Below, in pieces: positions 1 to 7,408 of a stretch of 32,440 nucleotides of DNA. A program made the translations under genes and the position numbers. The stretch's first letter is position 1; each line of letters opens with the position of its first letter. The DNA is from Methylocystis sp. (GTDB lineage Bacteria > Pseudomonadota > Alphaproteobacteria > Rhizobiales > Beijerinckiaceae), in the NCBI GenBank assembly GCA_023253795.1, contig JALRFG010000005.1:1-32440 (forward strand), in the 5' to 3' direction. The notes below the pieces were generated by a model. That model searched no databases. It saw only the letters and a program-made list of their open reading frames with translations, and had not been told where the DNA came from.

Positions 1-21
1 TGGCGGTCAAGCGGGGGAGCT

Positions 22-1107
22 ATGGGCACGGATTCTGACGGATCGGCGAAAAGCGGATTTTTTTCGCGCATGTTCGGCGGCGGCAAGGCGGCGGAGAAGC
101 CGGAAGCTCCGCAGACCGAGCCGGGCGACGCCCAACCCGCAGAGAAGGCTTCCTGGTGGTCGCGGCTCTCGGGCGGTCTTTCCCGCACGTCGCAGTCCAT
201 CGTTCAGGGCGTCGCCGACGTCTTCACCAAGCGCAAGCTCGACTCTCTGACTCTGGAAGAGCTGGAGGATGTGTTGCTGCGCGCCGATCTCGGCGTCGCC
301 GCCGCGACCCGGATCACGCAGGCCGTCGGCAAATCGCGTTATGAGAAGGATATCGATCCGGAAGCGGTGCGCCGCATTCTGGCGCGCGAGGTCGAGAGCG
401 TCCTGACGCCGGTGGCCATTCCCTTCGAGATCGACGCCGCCAAAAAACCATTCATCATTCTTGTCGTGGGCGTTAACGGCTCCGGCAAAACCACCACCAT
501 CGCCAAGCTCGCCTCGAAATGGACCGGCGAAGGCAAAAAGGTCGTGCTGGCTGCGGGCGACACATTCCGCGCCGCCGCCGTCGAGCAATTGCGGGTCTGG
601 GGAGAGCGGCTGGGCGCCGAGGTTGTCGCGGGATCGGAAGGCGCCGACGCCGCCGGTCTGGCGTTTGACGGCATTCGCCGCGCGCGCGAAAGCGACGCCG
701 ACATCCTGCTGATGGACACCGCCGGCCGTTTGCAAAACCGCACCGAACTGATGGCCGAGCTCGAAAAAATCGTTCGAGTCATGAAAAAAGCCGAGCCGGA
801 GTCGCCCCATGCGGTGCTGCTCGTGCTTGACGCCACTGTTGGTCAGAACGCGATCCAGCAGGTTGAAGTCTTCGAGCGGGTCGCCGGCGTGACAGGGTTG
901 GTGATGACCAAGCTCGATGGCACGGCGCGCGGCGGCATTCTCGTCGCTATCGCCGAAAAATTTGGCTTGCCGATCCACTACATCGGCGTGGGCGAAGGAC
1001 CGGAGGATCTGGAGCCTTTCGCGGCGGCCGATTTCGCGCGCGCCATCGCCGGGCTCGATGAACAGCAGGTCCTCGAACCCGTGTCTGAGCAGATCTCCGA
1101 GGGCTAA
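22..1107 (+). CDS. ftsY: Signal recognition particle receptor FtsY
   Basis: FtsY is the SRP receptor GTPase that docks ribosome–nascent chain–SRP complexes at the inner membrane for co-translational insertion. The 361-residue product has an acidic/proline-rich N-terminal stretch (about 1–45), an NG-domain helical bundle (about 50–135) and a GTPase domain. Visible motifs are the P-loop GVNGSGKT (150–157), DTAGRLQN (232–239, G3) and TKLDG (296–300, G4). The C-terminus IHYIGVGEGPEDLEPF is the usual FtsY closing motif. The ATG at 22 follows a strong GGGGGAG ribosome site. The short N-terminal acidic region is typical of alphaproteobacteria compared with E. coli. The next gene, yciB, starts 7 bases after the stop, so the two are probably one transcript, an arrangement common in this class. 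The promoter lies outside the window. Confidence 0.97.
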   Translation: MGTDSDGSAKSGFFSRMFGGGKAAEKPEAPQTEPGDAQPAEKASWWSRLSGGLSRTSQSIVQGVADVFTKRKLDSLTLEELEDVLLRADLGVAAATRITQAVGKSRYEKDIDPEAVRRILAREVESVLTPVAIPFEIDAAKKPFIILVVGVNGSGKTTTIAKLASKWTGEGKKVVLAAGDTFRAAAVEQLRVWGERLGAEVVAGSEGADAAGLAFDGIRRARESDADILLMDTAGRLQNRTELMAELEKIVRVMKKAEPESPHAVLLVLDATVGQNAIQQVEVFERVAGVTGLVMTKLDGTARGGILVAIAEKFGLPIHYIGVGEGPEDLEPFAAADFARAIAGLDEQQVLEPVSEQISEG

Positions 1108-1114
1108 GCGCTTC

Positions 1115-1744
1115 ATGAACGACAACGTCACCACCAAAGCCGCTGCTGCGCCGGCTCAGGATGCGCCCAAAAAGAAGCTGCATCCGGCGCTCAAATTCGT
1201 GCTCGAACTCGGGCCGGTCATCATCTTCTTTGTCGTTAACAGTAAATACGACATTTTCGCCGCCACGATCGTCCTGATGGTGAGCGTCGTGACGACTCTG
1301 GGGATTTCCTGGGCGATCACCCGCCATTTGCCGGCGATGCCGCTGGTCACCGCAGCGCTGGTGCTGGTGTTTGGAACGCTCACCGTCATTCTTCACGATG
1401 AAAACTTCATCAAGCTGAAGGTGACGATCCTTTATATGCTGTTGGGCGGCGCGCTGATCGGGGCGTTGTATTTTGGCAAATTGCTGCTGCCGATCGTGTT
1501 CGATATGGCGATCCACATGGATGACGCAGGGTGGCGCAAACTCACCTGGCGCTGGGGATTGTTCTTTTTCCTGCTGGCCGGATTGAACGAAATCTTCCGC
1601 CGCGTGCTGACGACGGACCAGTGGATGTATTTCAAGACATTCGGCATCCTGCCGTTAACGGTGGTGTTCGCGATCGCGCAGACGCCGCTGATCCTGCGGC
1701 ATGAAATTCCCGCCGAGTCGGACGACACTGACGCGCATTTCTAA
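1115..1744 (+). CDS. yciB: Septation protein A / inner membrane protein YciB
   Basis: This is a 209-residue polytopic inner-membrane protein of the YciB/IspZ (septation protein A) family, linked in other bacteria to cell division and envelope integrity; its biochemical activity is not settled. After a polar N-terminus (about 25 residues) the conserved entry ALKFVLELGPVIIFF appears, followed by roughly five hydrophobic helices. The conserved WRKLTWRWGLFF and NEIFRR blocks lie in the second half. An acidic cytoplasmic tail (ESDDTDAHF) ends the protein. The reading frame is open further upstream inside ftsY, but the ATG at 1115, preceded by CGAGGGC, gives the family's normal length. It directly follows ftsY, consistent with an ftsY–yciB operon. 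Confidence 0.93.
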   Translation: MNDNVTTKAAAAPAQDAPKKKLHPALKFVLELGPVIIFFVVNSKYDIFAATIVLMVSVVTTLGISWAITRHLPAMPLVTAALVLVFGTLTVILHDENFIKLKVTILYMLLGGALIGALYFGKLLLPIVFDMAIHMDDAGWRKLTWRWGLFFFLLAGLNEIFRRVLTTDQWMYFKTFGILPLTVVFAIAQTPLILRHEIPAESDDTDAHF

Positions 1745-1780
1745 AGGGCGGCGCGGGTAGGATTTCATTAACGTTACCTG

Positions 1781-1848
1781 TTAACCGAAGGCTAACCATA
1801 AAAACGGCTTTTCGTTTACGATAAATATTCATGGTTTATTTTAACCAT
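1781..1848 (+). promoter_or_regulatory. CtrA-like binding motifs upstream of the L,D-transpeptidase
   Basis: The bases at 1781–1796 read TTAA, seven bases, CTAAC. This is one mismatch from the alphaproteobacterial CtrA consensus TTAA-N7-TTAAC. A second site, TTAACCAT (1841–1848), equals the CtrA half-site form, and it forms the right arm of a perfect 7-bp inverted repeat CATGGTT/AACCATG (1830–1836 and 1843–1849). A further GTTACC lies at 1773–1778. The cluster sits in the AT-rich gap between yciB and the transpeptidase. CtrA control is an inference from motif match only. Confidence 0.45.
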
Positions 1849-1903
1849 GTTGTTCGTTGAGTCTCGTTCGTATGACGAGGCGATAGCCGTATGGTTCCCG
1901 GTC

Positions 1904-2659
1904 ATGAGCGTTAAACTTGCGTCCTTGCGTTTCGCCGCGCGTCTTGTTGCGTCCGTCGTTCTCGTCACAGTCCTTCCCGGCTTCGGCGTCGACGCCGCCC
2001 ACGCCGATCCCTATGCGCAGTCCGCTGCGCCGGAATTGCCTGATCCGGCCTATATCCCGTCAAGCGGCGGCATTCTGGATGATCTCTTCGGCGAGACGTC
2101 TGGTCCCTACGCCTATTATGCGGAGCCGGAGGACGCCTCAGCGGCGTCTGCGCGGTCGGCGTCCGTCGCCTCGGGGGGGGCGGATGCTGAGTCCGGCATG
2201 GCGCGCGGCGTCATCGATTCCGCCTTCCTGCGCGCTGAGGTCGATTATCGCACCTCGGAGCGTCCCGGCACTCTGGTGGTCGATACGCCGAACCGTTACC
2301 TCTACCTTGTCCAGAACGATGGCCGCGCCATCCGCTATGGCATCGGCGTTGGCCGGCCGGGATTTGAATGGTCGGGCGTTAAAAGCGTCAGCCGCAAGTC
2401 GGAATGGCCGGATTGGACGCCGCCCCCGGAAATGCTGAAGCGTCGGCCCGATCTGCCGCATCATATGCGCGGCGGCCCGGATAATCCGCTCGGCGCGCGG
2501 GCGCTGTATCTGGGCGGCTCGATGTATCGGATCCATGGCACCAATGAGCCGGACACCATTGGCCATAATGTCTCGTCAGGCTGCATTCGCATGATGAACG
2601 AGGATGTGGTCGATCTCTACAGCCGCGTTCATGTCGGCACCAAGGTCGTGGTGCGCTGA
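1904..2659 (+). CDS. Exported L,D-transpeptidase (YkuD domain)
   Basis: This is a predicted periplasmic L,D-transpeptidase that would form 3-3 peptidoglycan cross-links or anchor proteins to peptidoglycan. From the ATG at 1904 the protein has 251 residues: a signal peptide ending near AHA|DP (about residue 34), a low-complexity Ala/Ser/Asp linker, and a C-terminal YkuD domain (about 110–251). Catalytic residues are visible as H211 (IHGTNEP) and C227 in the SSGCIRM motif. An in-frame ATG at 1847 would add 19 residues ahead of the signal peptide, but it overlaps a CtrA-like site and an inverted repeat, so 1904 is preferred. Neither start has a strong ribosome site. Which L,D-transpeptidase paralogue this is cannot be told from sequence alone. 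Confidence 0.9.
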   Translation: MSVKLASLRFAARLVASVVLVTVLPGFGVDAAHADPYAQSAAPELPDPAYIPSSGGILDDLFGETSGPYAYYAEPEDASAASARSASVASGGADAESGMARGVIDSAFLRAEVDYRTSERPGTLVVDTPNRYLYLVQNDGRAIRYGIGVGRPGFEWSGVKSVSRKSEWPDWTPPPEMLKRRPDLPHHMRGGPDNPLGARALYLGGSMYRIHGTNEPDTIGHNVSSGCIRMMNEDVVDLYSRVHVGTKVVVR

Positions 2660-2665
2660 TTGAGG

Positions 2666-2697
2666 GAAGCGCCGGCGCTTGCAATCGCCGGCGCTTC
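2666..2697 (+). terminator. Strong 12-bp hairpin just after the L,D-transpeptidase
   Basis: A perfect 12-bp stem (2666–2677 with 2686–2697) with an 8-base loop starts 6 bases after the transpeptidase stop codon. No T-run follows, so it is not a classical intrinsic terminator. It could stabilise the 3' end or act with Rho. Confidence 0.5.
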
Positions 2698-2730
2698 GCG
2701 TCATGACAAAGATGGTCATGTTTGCAATGG

Positions 2731-2883
2731 ATGATTGCCGTGCCAAGCCTGTCTCGATTCCTGATCCTTGTTTGTCTCGCGGCCGCGCTCGTTTACGGAA
2801 CGATGCAGGCGATTGTCGCGGCGGTGACGCCGCAGCCACGCGAAATGACTTATTCGATCCCCGCACAAAAACTGATCAAATAG
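2731..2883 (+). CDS. Small membrane peptide upstream of xerD, unknown function
   Basis: This 50-residue frame runs from the ATG at 2731 to a TAG at 2881, 10 bases before xerD. It reads as a short N-terminus (MIAVPSLSRF), one hydrophobic helix (about residues 10–32, LILVCLAAALVYGTMQAIV), and a short polar tail ending PAQKLIK. It looks like a single-pass membrane peptide or an uncleaved signal anchor. No family is recognised. Support comes from the well-formed hydrophobic segment and the tight spacing to xerD; there is no clear Shine-Dalgarno, and a TTG at 2722 is an alternative start. A frame on the same strand that overlaps it has no protein-like features. Confidence 0.55.
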   Translation: MIAVPSLSRFLILVCLAAALVYGTMQAIVAAVTPQPREMTYSIPAQKLIK

Positions 2884-2893
2884 GGCGCGCGGC

Positions 2894-3835
2894 ATGAGCC
2901 GGCGCGCCTTTCGTCATCTCGACGCCTATCTGGACATGCTCGCCGCCGAGCGCGGCGCGGCGCGCAATACGCAAGACTCCTACCGTCGCGATCTCACCGA
3001 TTATTACGCCTTTCTCGCCTCGCGCGACGCCGATGCGTTATCCGCCGCGAGCGAGGATTTGCGCGCCTATGTCGCGTCACTTGCGCAGCGCAGCCTGTCA
3101 TCGGCGACGGTGGCGCGGCGCGTTTCGGCGCTGCGGCAATTTCATAAATTCCTGTTTGTCGAGAAAATGCGCGCCGACGATCCGGCGGCGACGCTGGAAG
3201 GTCCGCGCAAGCCGCGCAGCGCGCCCGGCGTGATGTCGGTCGCCGAGGTCGATCGGCTGCTGGCGGTTTCGCGCGAGGGCCTCGACGACGCCAAACGACC
3301 ACTCCGCGAGCGGCTCCGCGCGGCGCGGCTTTATGCGCTGCTGGAGACGCTTTACGCGACGGGCCTCCGCGTCTCGGAACTGGTGTCGCTGCCCAAAAGC
3401 GCGGCGCGTGTTCGTGAAGCCTTTATCGTCGTGCGCGGCAAGGGCGGCCGCGAACGCCTGACGCCGCTCACCGCGCGCGCCAAAACGGCGCTCTCCGCCT
3501 ACCGCGATTTGCTGGAGGCGTCGGCGCCGGGGTTGGCGGCAGGGCCATTTCTTTTTCCCGCCGACAGCGACAGCGGCCATCTGACAAGACAAGCGTTTGC
3601 GCGCGATCTCAAGGCGCTCGCCGGCGCCGCCGGACTGGCCGCCGCGCAGGTCCATCCGCATGCGCTGCGCCACGCCTTCGCCAGCCATCTGCTGCAAAAC
3701 GGCGCGGATTTGCGCATCGTGCAGGAATTGCTCGGCCACGCCGATATTTCGACGACGCAGATCTACACCCATGTGCTCGACGAGCGGATGCGCGCCATGG
3801 TGCGCGACCTGCATCCGCTGGCCGAAGACGCATAG
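2894..3835 (+). CDS. xerD: Tyrosine recombinase XerD
   Basis: XerD acts with XerC at dif, under FtsK control, to resolve chromosome dimers before division. The 313-residue protein has an N-terminal SAM-like core-binding domain (about 5–95) and a catalytic domain (about 112–305). The catalytic set is complete: R159 (ATGLRVSEL), K183 (RGKGGRERL), H256 and R259 (HALRH), H282 (LLGHADIS) and the nucleophile Y291 (IYTHV). The HALRHAFASHLLQNGADLRIVQELLGH block and chromosomal context favour XerD over an integrase; XerC cannot be fully excluded by eye. It starts 10 bases after the small membrane peptide and converges with the hydrolase gene downstream. No att-like repeats were seen around it. Confidence 0.92.
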   Translation: MSRRAFRHLDAYLDMLAAERGAARNTQDSYRRDLTDYYAFLASRDADALSAASEDLRAYVASLAQRSLSSATVARRVSALRQFHKFLFVEKMRADDPAATLEGPRKPRSAPGVMSVAEVDRLLAVSREGLDDAKRPLRERLRAARLYALLETLYATGLRVSELVSLPKSAARVREAFIVVRGKGGRERLTPLTARAKTALSAYRDLLEASAPGLAAGPFLFPADSDSGHLTRQAFARDLKALAGAAGLAAAQVHPHALRHAFASHLLQNGADLRIVQELLGHADISTTQIYTHVLDERMRAMVRDLHPLAEDA

Positions 3836-3862
3836 ACCGGCAAGCCTGAGAGCCTGTGGGGA

Positions 3863-5002
3863 TTATTTGGCGCGGCAGTTCATAGATTCGGCATAATCGA
3901 CCAGCGCCTTCTGCCTTTCGACTGGAAACTGTTTTTTGACATTTTTGTATGCCGCCGTGATGATACGTTGATTTTCTGCGCGCGGCGACGAGAAATGAGC
4001 AGCTGAAATCACGCCTTTGCCTTTGGAAACATTGAAAGCGATGTCCGGGGCCGGGCAGGCGCGAAACAATTTCGTCAGATCCAGTCGGCGCATCTCCGGA
4101 TTGTCCCGCGTTCGCCACTCGACCCATCGTTCGGCTGGCGAGAACACAATGCTCCATTGTGTCGCGGAAGGCGGCTGGCCGCCGAACGCTGAAAGCACGT
4201 CGCTGACCTGAAAATCTACGCGGGTTTTCTCCAGCATGTCGTGCAGACGTTGGGCGCCGAGGTTGCGTGAATCCGCTATGCCAGCGCGTTGCAAGAGCCA
4301 GGCGGCGCGCGTATAGGCGTCGAGCGAATTTTTATCGTCTGACAAATCGGCGAATTCTTCGGTGTTCAACGCCAATGCGGCATGATGTTTCGATCGGATC
4401 AATGTGCTGTTGGTGATCGCCGCCGGTTCGAAGTCAGCGCCACGCTTTGCGATCCGCATGCCGATCTCGTCGAAATCGATGAGCGCGCAAGCGCCGGATG
4501 CTTCGCATACGACATAATGCAGGCTGGCGTAGTCTTGATGAATAGGAGTCGCCGCGAGGCTTCTTTGGACATCGGCGACGCTCTCGGCCGTGTCGAGCTG
4601 ATACTGAATCCATTGCAGTTCATTCAGAGAAGCCGTCTCGCGACGGTTAACCTTCGGATAGCTGGCGTCCTTGTTCCAGAGGCCCTGAATGGTCAGCCCT
4701 TTTTCATTCATGCCTGAAATTGGCAGTTCCTTGCCGAATTGCGCGAACGCGACGCTCGAATATTTGGCGCGCCAATGCAGGGCGCGCTCATCGCCCTCGG
4801 CGAGAGAGGTTTTCTCCTTGCCGGAAGCGTTGACGAAAATCGCCCCGTCGCCAAGCGCGAAGTCATAGTTTTGGCCCAGCAACGATCGTGGACCCTCGCC
4901 AATGATCATCGATATGCAAGCCATAGCGGCGCTCGCGAGCGGAATAGAGACCGCGATGGCGAATGTCTTTAATTTTGTTTTTATGGAGAATTTTGGCGTC
5001 AT
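3863..5002 (-). CDS. Exported cholylglycine-hydrolase-family (Ntn) amidase
   Basis: The 379-residue product belongs to the linear amide C–N hydrolase group (cholylglycine hydrolase/penicillin V acylase, Ntn fold). It has a signal peptide (about 1–28) ending Ala-Met-Ala followed by Cys29, so signal cleavage itself would expose the N-terminal nucleophile cysteine. Conserved family elements include the Asp of GQNYDF (D47), the GMNEKGLTIQGLW block and the SLNELQWIQYQLDT block. The Arg that often precedes the motif (RTMDF type) appears replaced by Gln44. The substrate is unknown; acyl-homoserine lactones, penicillin V, bile salts and N-acyl amides are all used by relatives. It is divergent from a padR gene with a shared 115-base promoter region, so PadR control is likely. 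No partner gene follows it. Confidence 0.85.
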   Translation of the reverse strand: MTPKFSIKTKLKTFAIAVSIPLASAAMACISMIIGEGPRSLLGQNYDFALGDGAIFVNASGKEKTSLAEGDERALHWRAKYSSVAFAQFGKELPISGMNEKGLTIQGLWNKDASYPKVNRRETASLNELQWIQYQLDTAESVADVQRSLAATPIHQDYASLHYVVCEASGACALIDFDEIGMRIAKRGADFEPAAITNSTLIRSKHHAALALNTEEFADLSDDKNSLDAYTRAAWLLQRAGIADSRNLGAQRLHDMLEKTRVDFQVSDVLSAFGGQPPSATQWSIVFSPAERWVEWRTRDNPEMRRLDLTKLFRACPAPDIAFNVSKGKGVISAAHFSSPRAENQRIITAAYKNVKKQFPVERQKALVDYAESMNCRAK

Positions 5003-5047
5003 GAGAGAAACGGCCCGGGGTTGCGCTCGCTAAATGTCGACGCCATA

Positions 5048-5081
5048 ATATATCTGTTAGATATATAGTCCAGATATATCT
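5048..5081. promoter_or_regulatory. Repeat operator between the amidase and padR
   Basis: ATATATCT-GTT-AGATATAT (5048–5066) is a perfect 8-bp inverted repeat. Six bases on, AGATATATCT (5072–5081) is itself a perfect 10-bp palindrome and repeats the AGATATAT half at 13-base spacing. The AT-rich block stands out in GC-rich surroundings and lies midway between two divergent starts, as expected for an operator of the adjacent PadR-family repressor. Binding is inferred. Confidence 0.55.
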
Positions 5082-5117
5082 TGATTTATGCGCGCGCGCG
5101 TCATCTGAGTTTTAACC

Positions 5118-5726
5118 ATGACGATTTCCGAGTCCGGCGACCGCCGATCCAACCGTACCCGCTACATCGTGTTGGGCATTCTCGCCCGAGGGCCCGCGAG
5201 CGGCTACGACGTCGCCTGCGCCGTGCGTGACAGCACCGGCTATTTCTGGAGCGAGGGATTTGGCCAAATCTATCCGTCCATGAAGCAACTGGCGGCGGAA
5301 GGATTGATCCGTCCCTGCAATGCGCCGGTCCAGCCGAACGGAAAAGCAAAGGAAAGTCGTCGTCGCAAAACTCTTTTTGAACTGACGCCGGAAGGCGAGA
5401 AGTTTCTCGACGCCTGGCTTGCAGAGCCTTATCAGCCCGCCGTCGAACGCAATGAAATGCTGCTCAAGATTTTTTTCAGTGCTCGACTGAATGCGGACAT
5501 TGCGACAAGACATTTCATGCAGGCGATACAAGAGGCGCAAGCCGCCGCGAGAGTGCTGACGACTTTGGAAGAAGAACTAGTTGCGAGATTGCCCGACCCG
5601 GCGGCGCGCTTTTTTTACGAGGCGACAATCCGATATGGACAAAAAGCGGCGCAGGCTCAGGAAGAATGGAGCAGGGAGATGATGCAGGGCCTGAAGGGCG
5701 TGATCAAATCTCCAAAACGCCAGTAG
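5118..5726 (+). CDS. PadR-family transcriptional regulator
   Basis: This is a 202-residue PadR-type regulator. The N-terminal winged helix (about 14–95) shows the typical RYIVLGILARGPASGYDV opening, GQIYPSMKQLAAEGLI recognition helix and a wing ending FELTPEGEKFLDAWL. The C-terminal part (about 105–200) is the helical dimerisation domain (PadR C-terminal/Vir-like), with long amphipathic helices. Such proteins usually repress a neighbouring gene and respond to phenolic or other small ligands. It is transcribed divergently from the exported amidase, with a palindromic AT-rich operator candidate between, so it probably controls both itself and the amidase. The start ATG at 5118 lies within TTTTAACCATG with no clear ribosome site. 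No ligand can be named. Confidence 0.9.
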   Translation: MTISESGDRRSNRTRYIVLGILARGPASGYDVACAVRDSTGYFWSEGFGQIYPSMKQLAAEGLIRPCNAPVQPNGKAKESRRRKTLFELTPEGEKFLDAWLAEPYQPAVERNEMLLKIFFSARLNADIATRHFMQAIQEAQAAARVLTTLEEELVARLPDPAARFFYEATIRYGQKAAQAQEEWSREMMQGLKGVIKSPKRQ

Positions 5727-5987
5727 TCGCAGCGCAGGCTCGTTGTGACGTCGTCGATATGCGAACTATAATTAGATTGACCCCTGTAACGCACTGGGTT
5801 ACTGGAAATACGCTGCGTCGCAGCATGAGGCGCTCCAGCCGCGTAATTCGGAACAAGCCGTTTCAGGCGTCCGACCCCCGCTGTCCTGTCTCCAAATCCC
5901 TGAAAGACGGCCCGATACGCGGGGTTTGTCCTTGATTGCCCGCCGACGGTTCAACCGGACGGCGCGGGCAAACGCGAAAGTATTGCC
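5727..5987. other. Intergenic region with hairpin before rhlE
   Basis: There is no convincing gene here. The region contains a short inverted repeat (GTAAC/GTTAC, 5786–5802) and a long imperfect hairpin at 5936–5971. The hairpin's outer arms TTGCCCGC (5936–5943) and GCGGGCAA (5964–5971) match perfectly and enclose CGGTT-C-AACCG. It ends 16 bases before the TTG start of the helicase gene and is therefore placed to affect its translation. Confidence 0.4.
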
Positions 5988-7355
5988 TTGACCCAGTTTT
6001 CCGATCTCGGCCTCGCCGAGATTCTGCTCCGCGCTCTCGAACGCGAGGGCTATGAAAAGCCTACCTCGATCCAGACGCAGGCCATCCCTTATCTGATGCA
6101 GGGACGCGACCTGCAGGGCATCGCCCAGACCGGCACCGGCAAGACGGCGGCCTTCGCGCTGCCGATCCTGAACCGTCTGGCGGAAGATCGTCGCCGGCCG
6201 ACGCCCTTCACCACGCGCGCGCTTGTGCTGGCGCCTACGCGCGAACTGGCGGCGCAGATCGCCGACAGTTTCCGCGCCTATGGCCAGTTCATGCGTCCCA
6301 GCGTCGGCGTGATTTTCGGCGGCGTGTCGCATCGTCCGCAAATCGAGATGCTGTCGCGTGGTCTGGACGTTCTGGTGGCGACGCCGGGACGTCTGCTCGA
6401 TCACATCGCCTCGGGCCGGTTCAAGCCGGCGACCACCGAGTTTCTCGTGCTCGACGAAGCCGATCACATGCTCGATCTCGGCTTCATCGTACCGATCCGG
6501 CATATTGTCTCCAAACTTTCCAAAAACCGGCAGACGCTGTTGTTTTCGGCGACCATGCCGAAGGAAATCGCCTCTCTCGCGCATGATTTGCTGAAGGATC
6601 CCGCGCATGTGGCGGTGACGCCGGTGGCGACGACCGCCGAGCGCGTCGCGCAGCATGTTTATCTTGTCGATGGCGGCGCCAAACGCGAGTTGCTGGTCGA
6701 ATTGATGGGTAATCCCGATCTGTCGCGCGCGATTGTCTTCACGCGCACCAAGCGCGGCGCCGATAAGGTCGCGCAGCATCTGGAAGGCGCCGGCGTCGGC
6801 GCCGACGCCATTCACGGCAATAAAAGCCAGAGCCAGCGTCAGCGTGCGCTCGACGCCTTTCGTCGCGGCCAGACGCGCGTGCTTGTCGCCACCGACATCG
6901 CCGCGCGCGGCATCGACGTCGATGGCGTGAGCCATGTCGTGAATTACGAACTGCCGGAAACGCCGGAAGCCTATGTGCACCGGATTGGCCGCACCGCGCG
7001 CGCCGGAGCCTCCGGGCAGGCGATCTCGCTGTGCGACAATGGCGAGCGCCAGCTACTGCGGGCCATCGAAAAGCTGACTCGTCAGAGCCTGCCGTTCACC
7101 GACCGGCGCAGCCCAGGCGGACGACAGGAAGAGAGCGCCGAGCGGCCGCAGGGGAAAAATACGCGCGGTAACCCGCAGGCGAAGCGCAACGCACCGGCGC
7201 GTCCGCGTCGCGATGCGCCGCGCGTCGACGCCAAAGCCCCCGGCACCAAGCCGCCGGGCGCGAAAGCGCGGCCTGATAATCGTGAGGAAGCCAGCGGCGG
7301 GTTTCGTTCTCGTCCGCGTCGCGCCCCCCGCCGGGAAGCGCGCGCCACAAGCTGA
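5988..7355 (+). CDS. rhlE: DEAD-box ATP-dependent RNA helicase, RhlE type
   Basis: This 455-residue DEAD-box helicase unwinds RNA duplexes in ribosome assembly or RNA decay. All core motifs are readable: Q motif (FSDLGLAEILLRALEREGY then PTSIQTQAIP), motif I AQTGTGKT (46–53), PTREL, GG, TPGR, motif II DEAD (156–159), SAT, then ARGID and HRIGRTARAG in the second RecA domain. Residues from about 370 form a basic Pro/Arg-rich disordered tail, typical of RhlE-like proteins and probably RNA binding. The start is TTG at 5988; no in-frame ATG or GTG lies nearby upstream, and the Q motif begins within a few residues. A hairpin close upstream plus the weak start suggests translational control, as expected for cold- or self-regulated helicases (inference). 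Confidence 0.93.
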   Translation: MTQFSDLGLAEILLRALEREGYEKPTSIQTQAIPYLMQGRDLQGIAQTGTGKTAAFALPILNRLAEDRRRPTPFTTRALVLAPTRELAAQIADSFRAYGQFMRPSVGVIFGGVSHRPQIEMLSRGLDVLVATPGRLLDHIASGRFKPATTEFLVLDEADHMLDLGFIVPIRHIVSKLSKNRQTLLFSATMPKEIASLAHDLLKDPAHVAVTPVATTAERVAQHVYLVDGGAKRELLVELMGNPDLSRAIVFTRTKRGADKVAQHLEGAGVGADAIHGNKSQSQRQRALDAFRRGQTRVLVATDIAARGIDVDGVSHVVNYELPETPEAYVHRIGRTARAGASGQAISLCDNGERQLLRAIEKLTRQSLPFTDRRSPGGRQEESAERPQGKNTRGNPQAKRNAPARPRRDAPRVDAKAPGTKPPGAKARPDNREEASGGFRSRPRRAPRREARATS

Positions 7356-7360
7356 AAAAC

Positions 7361-7397
7361 AAAGGACCGCGCCCGAAAGGCGCGGTCCTCGCATTTT
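7361..7397. terminator. Bidirectional intrinsic terminator between rhlE and the lipoprotein gene
   Basis: An 11-bp perfect stem (7363–7373 with 7379–7389) has a 5-base loop. A T-rich stretch (7394–7397) follows on the plus strand, and an A-rich stretch to its left (7355–7363) gives a T-run on the minus strand. It lies between two convergent genes and can serve both. Confidence 0.85.
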
Positions 7398-7408
7398 CAG
7401 GGTTAGGG

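Noticed and set aside
7-1137. A long minus-strand open frame opposite ftsY
   Set aside because: It mirrors the codon structure of a clear ftsY gene in GC-rich DNA and shows no domain or start signal.
2894-3835. XerD-like gene as an integrase of a mobile element
   Set aside because: No attachment-site repeats, phage or plasmid genes nearby; sequence is XerD-like and surroundings are housekeeping genes.
5799-6980. A 393-codon minus-strand frame opposite rhlE
   Set aside because: Arg/His-rich shadow of the helicase gene with no recognisable motif.
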